This document shows, in pieces, positions 1-6,308 of a stretch of DNA of 27,356 nt (its first letter is position 1; the number at the start of each line of letters is the position of its first letter). This DNA is from an uncultured Elusimicrobium sp. (GTDB taxonomy: Bacteria > Elusimicrobiota > Elusimicrobia > Elusimicrobiales > Elusimicrobiaceae): NCBI GenBank assembly GCA_937891135.1, contig CALAFB010000027.1, positions 1 through 27,356 on the forward strand, written 5' to 3'. The notes below the pieces were generated by a model. The model saw only the letters and a program-made list of their open reading frames with translations. It was not told the DNA's origin and did no database searches. Position numbers and translations under genes: made by a program.

Positions 1-53
1 AGTATCTGTGCCCATACACTTGTAAAAATAAGTAGTTTTACCCAACCTTTCAT
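1..53 (-). CDS. N-terminus of a probable secreted protein, cut by the window edge
   Basis: Reading leftward from an ATG at 53-51 gives MKGWVKLLIFTSVWAQI before the window ends. This is a lysine followed by a hydrophobic stretch and a small-residue end, like the start of a type I signal peptide. A -10-like TATACT (complement of 60-65) lies exactly six bases before the ATG. There is no Shine-Dalgarno, so the mRNA would be leaderless, as proposed for two other genes here. Only 17 codons are visible, so the call rests on the signal-peptide look and the promoter. It could be a chance open frame. Confidence 0.42.
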   Translation of the reverse strand, partial: MKGWVKLLIFTSVWAQI

Positions 54-59
54 ACTTAT

Positions 60-65
60 AGTATA
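60..65 (-). promoter_or_regulatory. Candidate -10 box for the left-edge gene
   Basis: The complement reads TATACT, six bases before the ATG at 53. The -35 at 17-base spacing would be TGGTTT, a poor match. The rest of 66-163 holds no gene, clear hairpin or terminator that I can see. Confidence 0.35.
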
Positions 66-163
66 CGGGAAACATACATAGAAAACCAGGGCCTAAAGAC
101 CTAGTTTATAGTAGGACTATTTGAAATTTTGCATGGATTTACTGCCAAAACCAAAAACTAATT

Positions 164-1528
164 TTACCGGGTGAAGGATTTATTTTGCCACTTGCGGCTA
201 CGCCAACGGCGTTCAAAAATGGCGGCACGGATAAGCTCGTCCAACGCCATGGCCAGCCAAATTCCCACAAGCCCCCACCTTAACTGTACCCCTAACACGT
301 AAGAAAATAAAGTGGCCACGCCCCACATAACCCCAACGCCCGTCCAAAACGGGAACAACACATCCCCCGATGCAATCAGCGAATTAACAGACGTAATATT
401 GACCGCGCGGCCAATCTCCAACACCACATCAATCCATAAAATAAGTGTGCCCATTTGTACTACTTCGGGATTCGTGGATAAAAACCCAAAAATTTGTTTT
501 CCTAACATAGCCGTTAACAACGAAATAACCACACTTACCACCAATGCCCAACGGATGGCGTATTTTTCCAACGAAAATGCCGCCCGGTTACGGGCCCGGC
601 CAATCAGGTGCCCAATCGTAATAGAAGCCCCGTGCCCAATAGCAATGGCAAACACGTACGAAAACATTACAATATGCATCGTATACGTACGCGCGGTAAG
701 CGCAGCCGTACCAATCAACACCGCAAAGTACGTAATGACTACTTGGGATAAATCATACGATATGTTTTCCCCCGCCGCAGGCAAACCAATAATCAGCAAA
801 TTTTTAATTTTATCCCACGGAAACGGCTTAAAATACGCAAGCGGCGGTTTAACAGACACTTTGGAAAATAAAATGACATACAAAAAAATGACCGCCACAA
901 AACGGCATAACATGGTAGATAGCCCCGCCCCCGTAATACCCAAACGGGGGATCCCGCCGTGACCGAAAATTAAAAAGTAATTGCCGATAATATTCAAAAT
1001 ATTGATGATAAGCGCGGACCACATGGGATAATAGGCTTTATTATGGCTGCGTAAAATAGCCCCCAACGTCATAGCCAAGGCCAGCAAAAATGAACTTCCG
1101 CCCACTAAGGCCATATAAGGCAACGCATATTCCATTAAGTGGGCCTTTATGCCCATGAGATGTAATAACTGCGGAGCCAATACATATAACCCGGTACTAA
1201 CAAGCATCCCCATGATTAAATTAACTACCAGAGATACGCCCATAACTTGCAACACATTCTTTTTTTGCCGGGCCCCTAAATACTGGGAACATAATACCGA
1301 GGTACCCAATGCAGTAACCATATATACTAAGCACACTAAAAACACCAATTGGTTGACCACCCCACTAGCGGCTACGGCATCATCCTGAAACCGGCTCAAC
1401 ATAAAAACATCTGTGGCCCCGGTCAACATTAAAAGCAGGGTTTCAAAAAATATCGGACTCGTTAAATGAAATAATTGCCCGCGCAAAGTGCGTGTTAATT
1501 GCAAATGCGGTTTACGGCCAGAAGACAT
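164..1528 (-). CDS. MATE-family multidrug/sodium antiporter
   Basis: A 454-residue inner-membrane protein of the MATE (multi antimicrobial extrusion) family, which exports cationic drugs or metabolites in exchange for Na+ or H+. It has about twelve hydrophobic segments in two halves, and the length is typical (about 450). An early LTSPIFFETLLLMLTGATDV stretch fits the first MATE helix. ALGTSVLCSQYLGA and, in the second half, AIGHGASITIGHLIGRA are the paired loop motifs with a Gly/Gln or His pattern seen in the family. The basic C-terminal tail ends in RRWRSRKWQNKSF. The ATG lies three bases after the nadE stop codon, so the two genes are one transcript. The substrate cannot be read from sequence, and the link to NAD synthesis may be only co-transcription. 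No convincing terminator is seen at 1-163. Confidence 0.9.
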   Translation of the reverse strand: MSSGRKPHLQLTRTLRGQLFHLTSPIFFETLLLMLTGATDVFMLSRFQDDAVAASGVVNQLVFLVCLVYMVTALGTSVLCSQYLGARQKKNVLQVMGVSLVVNLIMGMLVSTGLYVLAPQLLHLMGIKAHLMEYALPYMALVGGSSFLLALAMTLGAILRSHNKAYYPMWSALIINILNIIGNYFLIFGHGGIPRLGITGAGLSTMLCRFVAVIFLYVILFSKVSVKPPLAYFKPFPWDKIKNLLIIGLPAAGENISYDLSQVVITYFAVLIGTAALTARTYTMHIVMFSYVFAIAIGHGASITIGHLIGRARNRAAFSLEKYAIRWALVVSVVISLLTAMLGKQIFGFLSTNPEVVQMGTLILWIDVVLEIGRAVNITSVNSLIASGDVLFPFWTGVGVMWGVATLFSYVLGVQLRWGLVGIWLAMALDELIRAAIFERRWRSRKWQNKSFTR

Positions 1529-1531
1529 ACT

Positions 1532-3037
1532 TTATAACTCTATTTTTTTAATGATAGGATGCAACATCCCCGACAAGGGGTGCGTCGTTACCTGCAACAC
1601 AGGCGCACTTTGGCGGCGTTTTAAATCGGCCCGGTTTACGCGTTCCAATACGGCTTTAACACTCGTTTGCGAAACGTGTAATTTACGCGCAATATCCGCC
1701 GGAGCACAAGATTCTTCTACATACGCACGCAGCATTTTATCCAAGACATCATATTTGGGTAGCTGGTCCTCATCCGTTTGGTTCGGGCGCAGTTCGGGTG
1801 TGGGAGCACGGTCCAAAATGCCTTGTGGAATCAGTTCCCGTTCCCGGTTCATAAAGCGTGCCAGTTCATAAATTTCGCTCTTATACAGATCCCCCAACGG
1901 ACACACCGCCCCGCCAGCATCTTTATATATGACAGACGGTCCGACGGAGAGTTCTGTTTTGTCATCCGTGGAAATCAGCAAGGCCCCATATTCGTTTGCA
2001 AGTGCGCCTAAAATAGTGGTACGCAAGCGGGATTGGAGTTCCTGGTCTGTAGAATCTTTAGCGTGTGAAAAAATATGCGACATAGATTCTTTGAGGGCTT
2101 TGAACGCAGGTAACACTTCAATTTCTTCTAAATTAACATGCAATTTTAAGGCAAGCTGCCCGGCTAAACTTTTACTTAAATCACTCGTACAATAAGACGG
2201 AAGCGACACACAATGAACACTCTCCCCGCCAAAGGCCTTGGCAGCTAGTACAGCTGTAAAAGCCGAATCAATCCCGCCGCTAAGCCCAAAAATGACTTTA
2301 TCATAACCGCTTTTAGTTACATAATCGCGCAACCCAAACACTAACGCAGCTAGGAGTTCTTGTTGTACGGGAACGTCATATATTACTGGTGGATTTTTGG
2401 CTTGTGTGTCCACGGTAATCAGTTGTTCGCGGAACAGTTCTCCCCACGCCACTAACTTGCCTTTGGCATCAGCGGCGGCGGTTAAACCGTCAAAAATCAT
2501 TCCGTCCCCACCGCCTAACAGATTACACAACAAGGCGGGCACGGTGTATTTTTTGGCAAATTTTTGAAGGGCCTCCAAGCGGGGCTGGATGTTTCCCTTA
2601 ATATAAGGAGTAGTGTGTAAAAAGATAACAACGTCGGCATCTTCATCCGCTTCGCAATCTTGCGGAGCCTGACCGACAAAAATTTGAACGGTTTGCCCGT
2701 TTATCTCTACTAACTCATTATCAAAGATTTTGGTAATCTTTCCTTTATATATATACGCGGCAGCCGTAACGGGATGCCCCGCCTGTTTATCCAAATAGCC
2801 AAGAACGAGCGGCTGAGCTTTGGATACTGCTGCCATTTCTTTTAACGCAGCTACATTCGCAGTAAGTAACGCCTTGTCTTCAAACAAATCAAATAGCGGA
2901 CAACCACACAAAGCGGCTTCCGGCAATACTAATAAATCGCCCTTTGGAGCTGGGGATTTTACTAAAGAAAGTACTTGTGCCGTATTAGAACGGATAGCCG
3001 CCGTCAACGGATTAAAACTGGCTAATGTAATTTTCAT
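1532..3037 (-). CDS. nadE: NAD+ synthase, two-domain form with a degenerate glutaminase half
   Basis: NadE amidates nicotinic acid adenine dinucleotide to NAD+ in the cytosol, using ATP. Residues about 1-210 resemble the nitrilase-type glutaminase domain and about 230-490 form the synthetase domain. The synthetase looks intact: the ATP-pyrophosphatase P-loop SGGIDS at about 252-257, a DDKTELSVG region (family TGNKSELxVG), and ELRPNQTDEDQLP near 415. The glutaminase half keeps the first catalytic Glu (LPEAALCG, E40). It lacks the usual lysine loop (K-x-x-LPNY-x-x-FDE-x-R) and the G-V-x-I-C-E-D-x-W nucleophile motif. One Cys-Glu pair near residue 129 sits in a shortened segment. Total length is 501, against about 540-580 usual for this type. 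The enzyme may therefore use free ammonia. The start is supported by AAGAGG (complement of 3044-3049). It is the first gene of an operon with the MATE exporter. Confidence 0.9.
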   Translation of the reverse strand: MKITLASFNPLTAAIRSNTAQVLSLVKSPAPKGDLLVLPEAALCGCPLFDLFEDKALLTANVAALKEMAAVSKAQPLVLGYLDKQAGHPVTAAAYIYKGKITKIFDNELVEINGQTVQIFVGQAPQDCEADEDADVVIFLHTTPYIKGNIQPRLEALQKFAKKYTVPALLCNLLGGGDGMIFDGLTAAADAKGKLVAWGELFREQLITVDTQAKNPPVIYDVPVQQELLAALVFGLRDYVTKSGYDKVIFGLSGGIDSAFTAVLAAKAFGGESVHCVSLPSYCTSDLSKSLAGQLALKLHVNLEEIEVLPAFKALKESMSHIFSHAKDSTDQELQSRLRTTILGALANEYGALLISTDDKTELSVGPSVIYKDAGGAVCPLGDLYKSEIYELARFMNRERELIPQGILDRAPTPELRPNQTDEDQLPKYDVLDKMLRAYVEESCAPADIARKLHVSQTSVKAVLERVNRADLKRRQSAPVLQVTTHPLSGMLHPIIKKIEL

Positions 3038-3055
3038 AAAAAACCTCTTAAAAGT

Positions 3056-3064
3056 ATTGTAGCA
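3056..3064 (-). promoter_or_regulatory. Extended -10 promoter of nadE
   Basis: The complement reads TGCTACAAT, an extended -10 (TGnTAnAAT). A transcription start near 3049 would give a short leader containing the AAGAGG ribosome-binding site. It is divergent from, and nearly identical to, the promoter at 3101-3109. Confidence 0.6.
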
Positions 3065-3100
3065 ATTTCCTGGATTTTTTGTGTAACCTGCGTACCAAAA

Positions 3101-3109
3101 TGCTACAAT
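3101..3109 (+). promoter_or_regulatory. Extended -10 promoter of the first surface-repeat gene
   Basis: TGCTACAAT lies eight bases before the ATG at 3118, with no Shine-Dalgarno between. The expected mRNA has a leader of only 0-3 bases. The context CAAAATGCTAyAATA followed by ATCATG is shared with the MerR gene promoter at 21791. Confidence 0.6.
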
Positions 3110-3117
3110 AAACTATC

Positions 3118-3636
3118 ATGAAAAAACTTTTTTTGCTAATTATATGTGGTATGTGCGTACTTCCGGCGGCAGCTCAGCCAGCGGGACAGTTGAAACTTTC
3201 CCTATGGGGACGGGCCGCCGTGGCTTCGCCCAATAATATAGACACCGTATCCGGCGTAGACTTTGGGTTGGGTTCTACCACCCAGTACGTAACCGGATTA
3301 CAATGGGATATTTTATATGCACGCACCACTCAAAAACTAAACGGGGTAAGTATGGCCTTGTTTAGCCGCGCCCGGGATGTAGACGGCGTGCAACTGGGCG
3401 GCGTACAACTGACCGAACGGGAAATTTGGGGCGTACAGTTAGGCGTGGTCAACGCGGTTACCCAAAAAATGCGCGGTGTACAACTAGGGGCTTTTAATTA
3501 TGCGTGGCATTTACGCGGGGTACAGTTCGGGATAGTCAATTATGCCTATGCTATTAAAGGACTGCAATTAGGACTCATCAATATTTGCCCGCACGCTTAT
3601 GTCCCCGCTATGGTATTTATAAACGGACGATTTTAA
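3118..3636 (+). CDS. Secreted surface-repeat protein, LA_2272 type (first of a tandem pair)
   Basis: A 172-residue protein with a clear signal peptide (lysines, then a hydrophobic run ending PAAAQ, cleavage near residue 20). The body carries short degenerate repeats of about 17-18 residues on the pattern G-V-Q-h-G-h-h-N-x-A, for example RGVQLGAFNYAWHL, RGVQFGIVNYAYAI and KGLQLGLINI. The repeats resemble those in the LA_2272-type surface-repeat family first named from Leptospira, for which no biochemical function is established to my knowledge. The protein ends PAMVFINGRF, almost the same as the next gene's PAMVIVNGRF, so the pair arose by duplication. It probably lies at the outer membrane or periplasm. 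Translation appears to start without a Shine-Dalgarno on a nearly leaderless mRNA. Confidence 0.82.
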   Translation: MKKLFLLIICGMCVLPAAAQPAGQLKLSLWGRAAVASPNNIDTVSGVDFGLGSTTQYVTGLQWDILYARTTQKLNGVSMALFSRARDVDGVQLGGVQLTEREIWGVQLGVVNAVTQKMRGVQLGAFNYAWHLRGVQFGIVNYAYAIKGLQLGLINICPHAYVPAMVFINGRF

Positions 3637-3667
3637 GTAGTTAAATTAGTAAGGAGAAGTAAATTAC

Positions 3668-4234
3668 ATGAAAAAACTAGTAGTATTGTTTGCGGCCCTT
3701 ATTTGTGCCGCGCCTGTGTTTGCAGGCAATACCGGATACGTCAAATTGTCCCTGTGGGATGATATTGCTGTAGCCGCTCCGAACAACATCCACAACATTA
3801 CCGGGTTGGACCTGGGATTTGGCTCTAAAGCCGATACCGTGGACGGTGTTCAATATGATTTCATCTATAGCGATGCCCACAAAGTACGCGGTATTAAAAC
3901 GGCTTGGTTCTATAACACCGCCGATATTGTATATGGTATCCAAGGTGGTTTAGTAACCGTCAACCGCGACGATATGCGCGGTGTACAAGGCGGTTTAGTA
4001 GCCATTAGCAAAGGTTCCATGCAAGGTGTACAATGGGGCTGGATTAACTTGGGCTTGGAAGGCAAAGTAACCGGTTTACAAGCCGGGTTAGTAAACTATG
4101 CCAACCAAGTAACCGGTTTACAGTTAGGCTTTGTAAACTATGCCAAAAACATCTATGGTTTACAACTGGGTTTAGTAAACATTGCTAAAAACGGTTGGTT
4201 ACCGGCGATGGTCATTGTAAACGGACGCTTCTAA
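3668..4234 (+). CDS. Secreted surface-repeat protein, LA_2272 type (second of a tandem pair)
   Basis: A 188-residue paralogue of the preceding gene. It has a signal peptide (ending AAPVFAG near residue 20), then a conserved block KLSLWDDIAVAAPNNIHN that matches KLSLWGRAAVASPNNIDT in the first copy. Repeats follow: TGLQAGLVNYANQV, TGLQLGFVNYAKNI, YGLQLGLVNIAKNG. The repeats here are more regular than in the first copy, and neighbouring repeats are also similar at DNA level (recurring GGTTTACA and TTAGTAAACTATGCC), which suggests recent internal duplication. It follows the first copy by 31 bases and has its own Shine-Dalgarno AAGGAG (about 3650-3656), so they are co-transcribed. A strong hairpin terminator follows. 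The function is unknown; a surface or envelope role is inferred from the signal peptide and family. Confidence 0.84.
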   Translation: MKKLVVLFAALICAAPVFAGNTGYVKLSLWDDIAVAAPNNIHNITGLDLGFGSKADTVDGVQYDFIYSDAHKVRGIKTAWFYNTADIVYGIQGGLVTVNRDDMRGVQGGLVAISKGSMQGVQWGWINLGLEGKVTGLQAGLVNYANQVTGLQLGFVNYAKNIYGLQLGLVNIAKNGWLPAMVIVNGRF

Positions 4235-4260
4235 TTTAAGTAATTAGGTTAGAAAATTTC

Positions 4261-4286
4261 CCCCCGGCTTTGAGTAAGGCCGGGGG
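4261..4286 (+). terminator. Rho-independent terminator after the surface-repeat pair
   Basis: CCCCCGGC (4261-4268) pairs perfectly with GCCGGGGG (4279-4286), with T-A pairs extending inward. A T-rich stretch (ATATTTATTATTTG) follows. It may also serve pilin 1, which converges from the right. Confidence 0.8.
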
Positions 4287-4340
4287 ATATTTATTATTTG
4301 TTATCTTGTTAAGTAGGAAGGTAGCGTAAAGAAACGGGGC

Positions 4341-5081
4341 TTATAAATAATCGGCACAGGTTATTACTCGTATAACAGTACTCATCGTATCCTCCCCATA
4401 CAATCGACATACATCTGCATATGCAGCCTCATCACCGGCTCCGCTTGCCTTCCTAAGCGTATATAAATATATTCTCTTATTATAGGGCATATAATATATA
4501 CGCATCTCGTCCAACCCCCCAGTCCAATTATTTCCGAGTGTTCCATCGGTTTGGATCTGGGGAAAAACTATCTCCAAGCTACACATGCTGCTAGATGATG
4601 GACAGAAAACAAGCCATCTACCCACGTTAGTAATACAACCGTGTATACCATCCTCCGAGACACAAGGCACCTCTATCGGCGATTGTACTGCATCTGTACC
4701 GGTAAACCAAACACTCCCTTCTTGTGGCATCCCGTTTTCCAATACATACGCATCTATGGCTTTGATGTACGCATTGATTTGGGTGGTTACTTCCGTCCAC
4801 CGCGCTTTGCGTACAGCTTTTTGGTATTGCGGCAACGCCACGGCTGCCAATATGCCAATAATGAGTACCACGACTAAGAGTTCTATGAGCGTGAACCCGC
4901 GGGAAATTATCTCCCTCCCTTGTGGAGGGAGTACCGCCATTAGGCGGGGTAGGAGGGGCAAAATAGAACTCCCCTTAGTAGCCCCTCTTTTTGTCGCTAA
5001 CGCGACCCCCGGACAAAAACCTTCCGGGGCTAAAGGTTGTTCCCCACAAGGGGGACAAATGACATCATCTATATTTTTCAT
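4341..5081 (-). CDS. Type IV pilin-like protein 1 with a very long leader
   Basis: A 246-residue prepilin. A class III cleavage site R-G|F-T-L-I-E sits at residues 61-66, followed by the hydrophobic N-terminal helix and the LPQYQKAVRKAR block typical of Elusimicrobium pilins. The mature part is about 184 residues with several cysteines (for example VPCVSEDGIHGC, VFCPSSSSMC) that could form disulfides. PilD-type prepilin peptidase would cut after G62 and methylate F63. The usual leader is about 6-25 residues; here it is 62, because residues about 9-57 are encoded by a palindromic insertion (see 4911-5054). The start at 5081 is chosen for its GGAG Shine-Dalgarno (complement of CTCC near 5088-5091). 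M48 would give a 15-residue leader but has no Shine-Dalgarno. It is a single-gene unit. Whether it builds pili, a pseudopilus or another fibre cannot be told. Confidence 0.88.
   Translation of the reverse strand: MKNIDDVICPPCGEQPLAPEGFCPGVALATKRGATKGSSILPLLPRLMAVLPPQGREIISRGFTLIELLVVVLIIGILAAVALPQYQKAVRKARWTEVTTQINAYIKAIDAYVLENGMPQEGSVWFTGTDAVQSPIEVPCVSEDGIHGCITNVGRWLVFCPSSSSMCSLEIVFPQIQTDGTLGNNWTGGLDEMRIYYMPYNKRIYLYTLRKASGAGDEAAYADVCRLYGEDTMSTVIRVITCADYL
4911..5054. repeat. MITE-like palindromic element inserted in frame in the pilin 1 leader
   Basis: About 145 bases packed with inverted repeats: CTCCCTCC/GGAGGGAG (4911-4931), CCGCC/GGCGG (4934-4947), GTCGC/GCGAC (4993-5006), CCCCGG/CCGGGG (5007-5029) and CCCC/GGGG (5042-5054). 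Outer arms CTTGTGG (4919-4925) and CCACAAG (5044-5050) are inverted with respect to each other. The element is open in the pilin frame and encodes leader residues about 9-57. Removing it would leave a leader of about 13 residues, a normal length. It resembles in behaviour the Rickettsia palindromic elements that insert in frame in genes; no homology to them is claimed. Confidence 0.62.
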
Positions 5082-5197
5082 CTTTTTCTCCTTATAATTA
5101 TTGTTAGCAACCGTATGCCTTTCTTTTGAGCAAAAACACCCTTTAAAACGGTTTTTACTACCTGGGTATCTCCCATTTATATGGTTGCTACCATCAA

Positions 5198-5224
5198 AAT
5201 CTACCAAAAAAAAAAACGCGTCAA
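5198..5224 (-). promoter_or_regulatory. Candidate pilin 1 promoter with an 11-base T tract in the spacer
   Basis: On the minus strand TTGACG (complement of 5219-5224) is followed by CG, eleven T residues (complement of 5206-5216), GG and TAGATT (complement of 5198-5203), giving a 15-base spacer. The layout matches the promoter at 21710-21737. Slippage of the tract would change -35/-10 spacing. The leader to the ATG at 5081 would be about 110 bases. The -10 match is imperfect. Confidence 0.5.
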
Positions 5225-5305
5225 GCCTTTTAAAACAAACAGCCAACCACAACGGCCCAAAATAGAGTTCCCTTTTGGATGGCACTCACAACCGCCCCTG
5301 TTATT

Positions 5306-5314
5306 TGTTACAAT
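5306..5314 (+). promoter_or_regulatory. Extended -10 promoter of the PAP2-A2M operon
   Basis: TGTTACAAT is an extended -10 about 30 bases before the PAP2 start at 5346. An AAGGA ribosome-binding site lies at about 5332-5336. No good -35 is visible. The whole 5082-5345 gap is otherwise promoter sequence without a gene. Confidence 0.5.
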
Positions 5315-5345
5315 ACTAAAAACACTTGATATAAGGACACAACCC

Positions 5346-6308
5346 ATGGATATGAATTATTTGCTATTTTTGCAAGATTTCCGCCACAATACGCAGGAAG
5401 TATGGACCCCACTTTTGGAAAATTTGTCTACCTTTTCAGTTTCTTATTTACTGTTTGCGGCCGTATTTATTTATTGGTGTGTAAACAAACGCTACGGACT
5501 TTATACGTTAGCTGCGTTTTGCTTGGGAGAGGCTGTCAATTCTATACTGAAATTAACATTTTGCGTATACCGCCCCTGGATCCGGGACCCGCGCATTACC
5601 CCGGCCGGCCATATTATTTCCAAAGTAAGTAGTTATTCTTTCCCCAGCGGGCATACCGTTTCCGCCGCTACACTTTATGGGGGAATGGCCCTGGGGTGCT
5701 GGCAAAAAAAATCCATGCGTTGGCTTGGCGTTCTATGCGTTATTTTGTTGCTTTTGACCGGGTTTTCCCGCAATTATTTAGGCGTACATACCCCGCAAGA
5801 TGTACTGGTGGGATTGTGCGTGGGGCTTCTATCTTTATGGGGAGTCGTGCGTGCGTTTGATTATTTGGCAATTCACCCGGAACAGGAAACCCGGTGGTTG
5901 TCCGTTGGGCTCTTACTAGGAATATTGGCCCTCATTTATATTACGTACAAACCCTATCCGATGGATTACGTCAACGGGAAATTACTCGTAAACCCCAAAA
6001 AGATGATGAATAACGGTTACTTGGAAATAGGTGCGTGGATCGGCTTTTGTATGGCTAGGTATGTGGAAAAACGCTGGATCAATTTTACCGAACTGGGGCT
6101 GCATATGAAAGGAGTAGCCTTTGCTTTACTGGGCTTGGTGCCGGCCTATTTTTGGATGCATCATGCCCGTAAACCGCTCGTTCATTTACTGGGTGCACAC
6201 GGAGGACGGTTGGTGTTTTCTATTTTACTAATGTTATATGTAATGGCTTTCTTTCCGTACGTTATTAAAAAATTCAATCAAAAATTTTTACATCAGGAGA
6301 AATCATGA
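5346..6308 (+). CDS. PAP2-family membrane phosphatase
   Basis: A 320-residue multi-pass membrane protein of the type 2 phosphatidic acid phosphatase (PAP2) family, which removes phosphate from lipid phosphates such as phosphatidic acid or undecaprenyl diphosphate. All three active-site motifs are present: K69-x6-R76-P77 (KLTFCVYRP), P100-S-G-H103 and S141-R-x5-H148 (SRNYLGVH). It has several more hydrophobic segments after the catalytic core (residues about 185-310), giving about eight to ten membrane spans in all. The start is set at 5346 because of AAGGA nine bases upstream; the frame is open further upstream but without such support. Its TGA overlaps the ATG of the A2M gene (ATGA), so the two are translationally coupled. 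The substrate is not readable; a role in envelope lipid or undecaprenyl carrier recycling is inference. Confidence 0.88.
   Translation: MDMNYLLFLQDFRHNTQEVWTPLLENLSTFSVSYLLFAAVFIYWCVNKRYGLYTLAAFCLGEAVNSILKLTFCVYRPWIRDPRITPAGHIISKVSSYSFPSGHTVSAATLYGGMALGCWQKKSMRWLGVLCVILLLLTGFSRNYLGVHTPQDVLVGLCVGLLSLWGVVRAFDYLAIHPEQETRWLSVGLLLGILALIYITYKPYPMDYVNGKLLVNPKKMMNNGYLEIGAWIGFCMARYVEKRWINFTELGLHMKGVAFALLGLVPAYFWMHHARKPLVHLLGAHGGRLVFSILLMLYVMAFFPYVIKKFNQKFLHQEKS

Noticed and set aside
312..962. Long open frame on the plus strand opposite the MATE gene
   Set aside because: It lies wholly antisense to a clear membrane transporter, has an odd Pro/Thr/Ile-rich composition and matches no family or signal.
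3300..4234. CRISPR-like array in the repeated DNA of the surface-repeat genes
   Set aside because: The repeats are in-frame codons of degenerate protein repeats without unique spacers. No CRISPR array was seen anywhere in the window.
4585..5097. Plus-strand open frame opposite pilin 1
   Set aside because: It is antisense to the pilin helix and the palindromic element, with no ribosome-binding site or recognisable domain.
5082..5285. N-terminal extension of pilin 1 up to 5285
   Set aside because: The extra 68 residues have no Shine-Dalgarno, overlap the promoter region, and the ATG at 5081 has a good GGAG.
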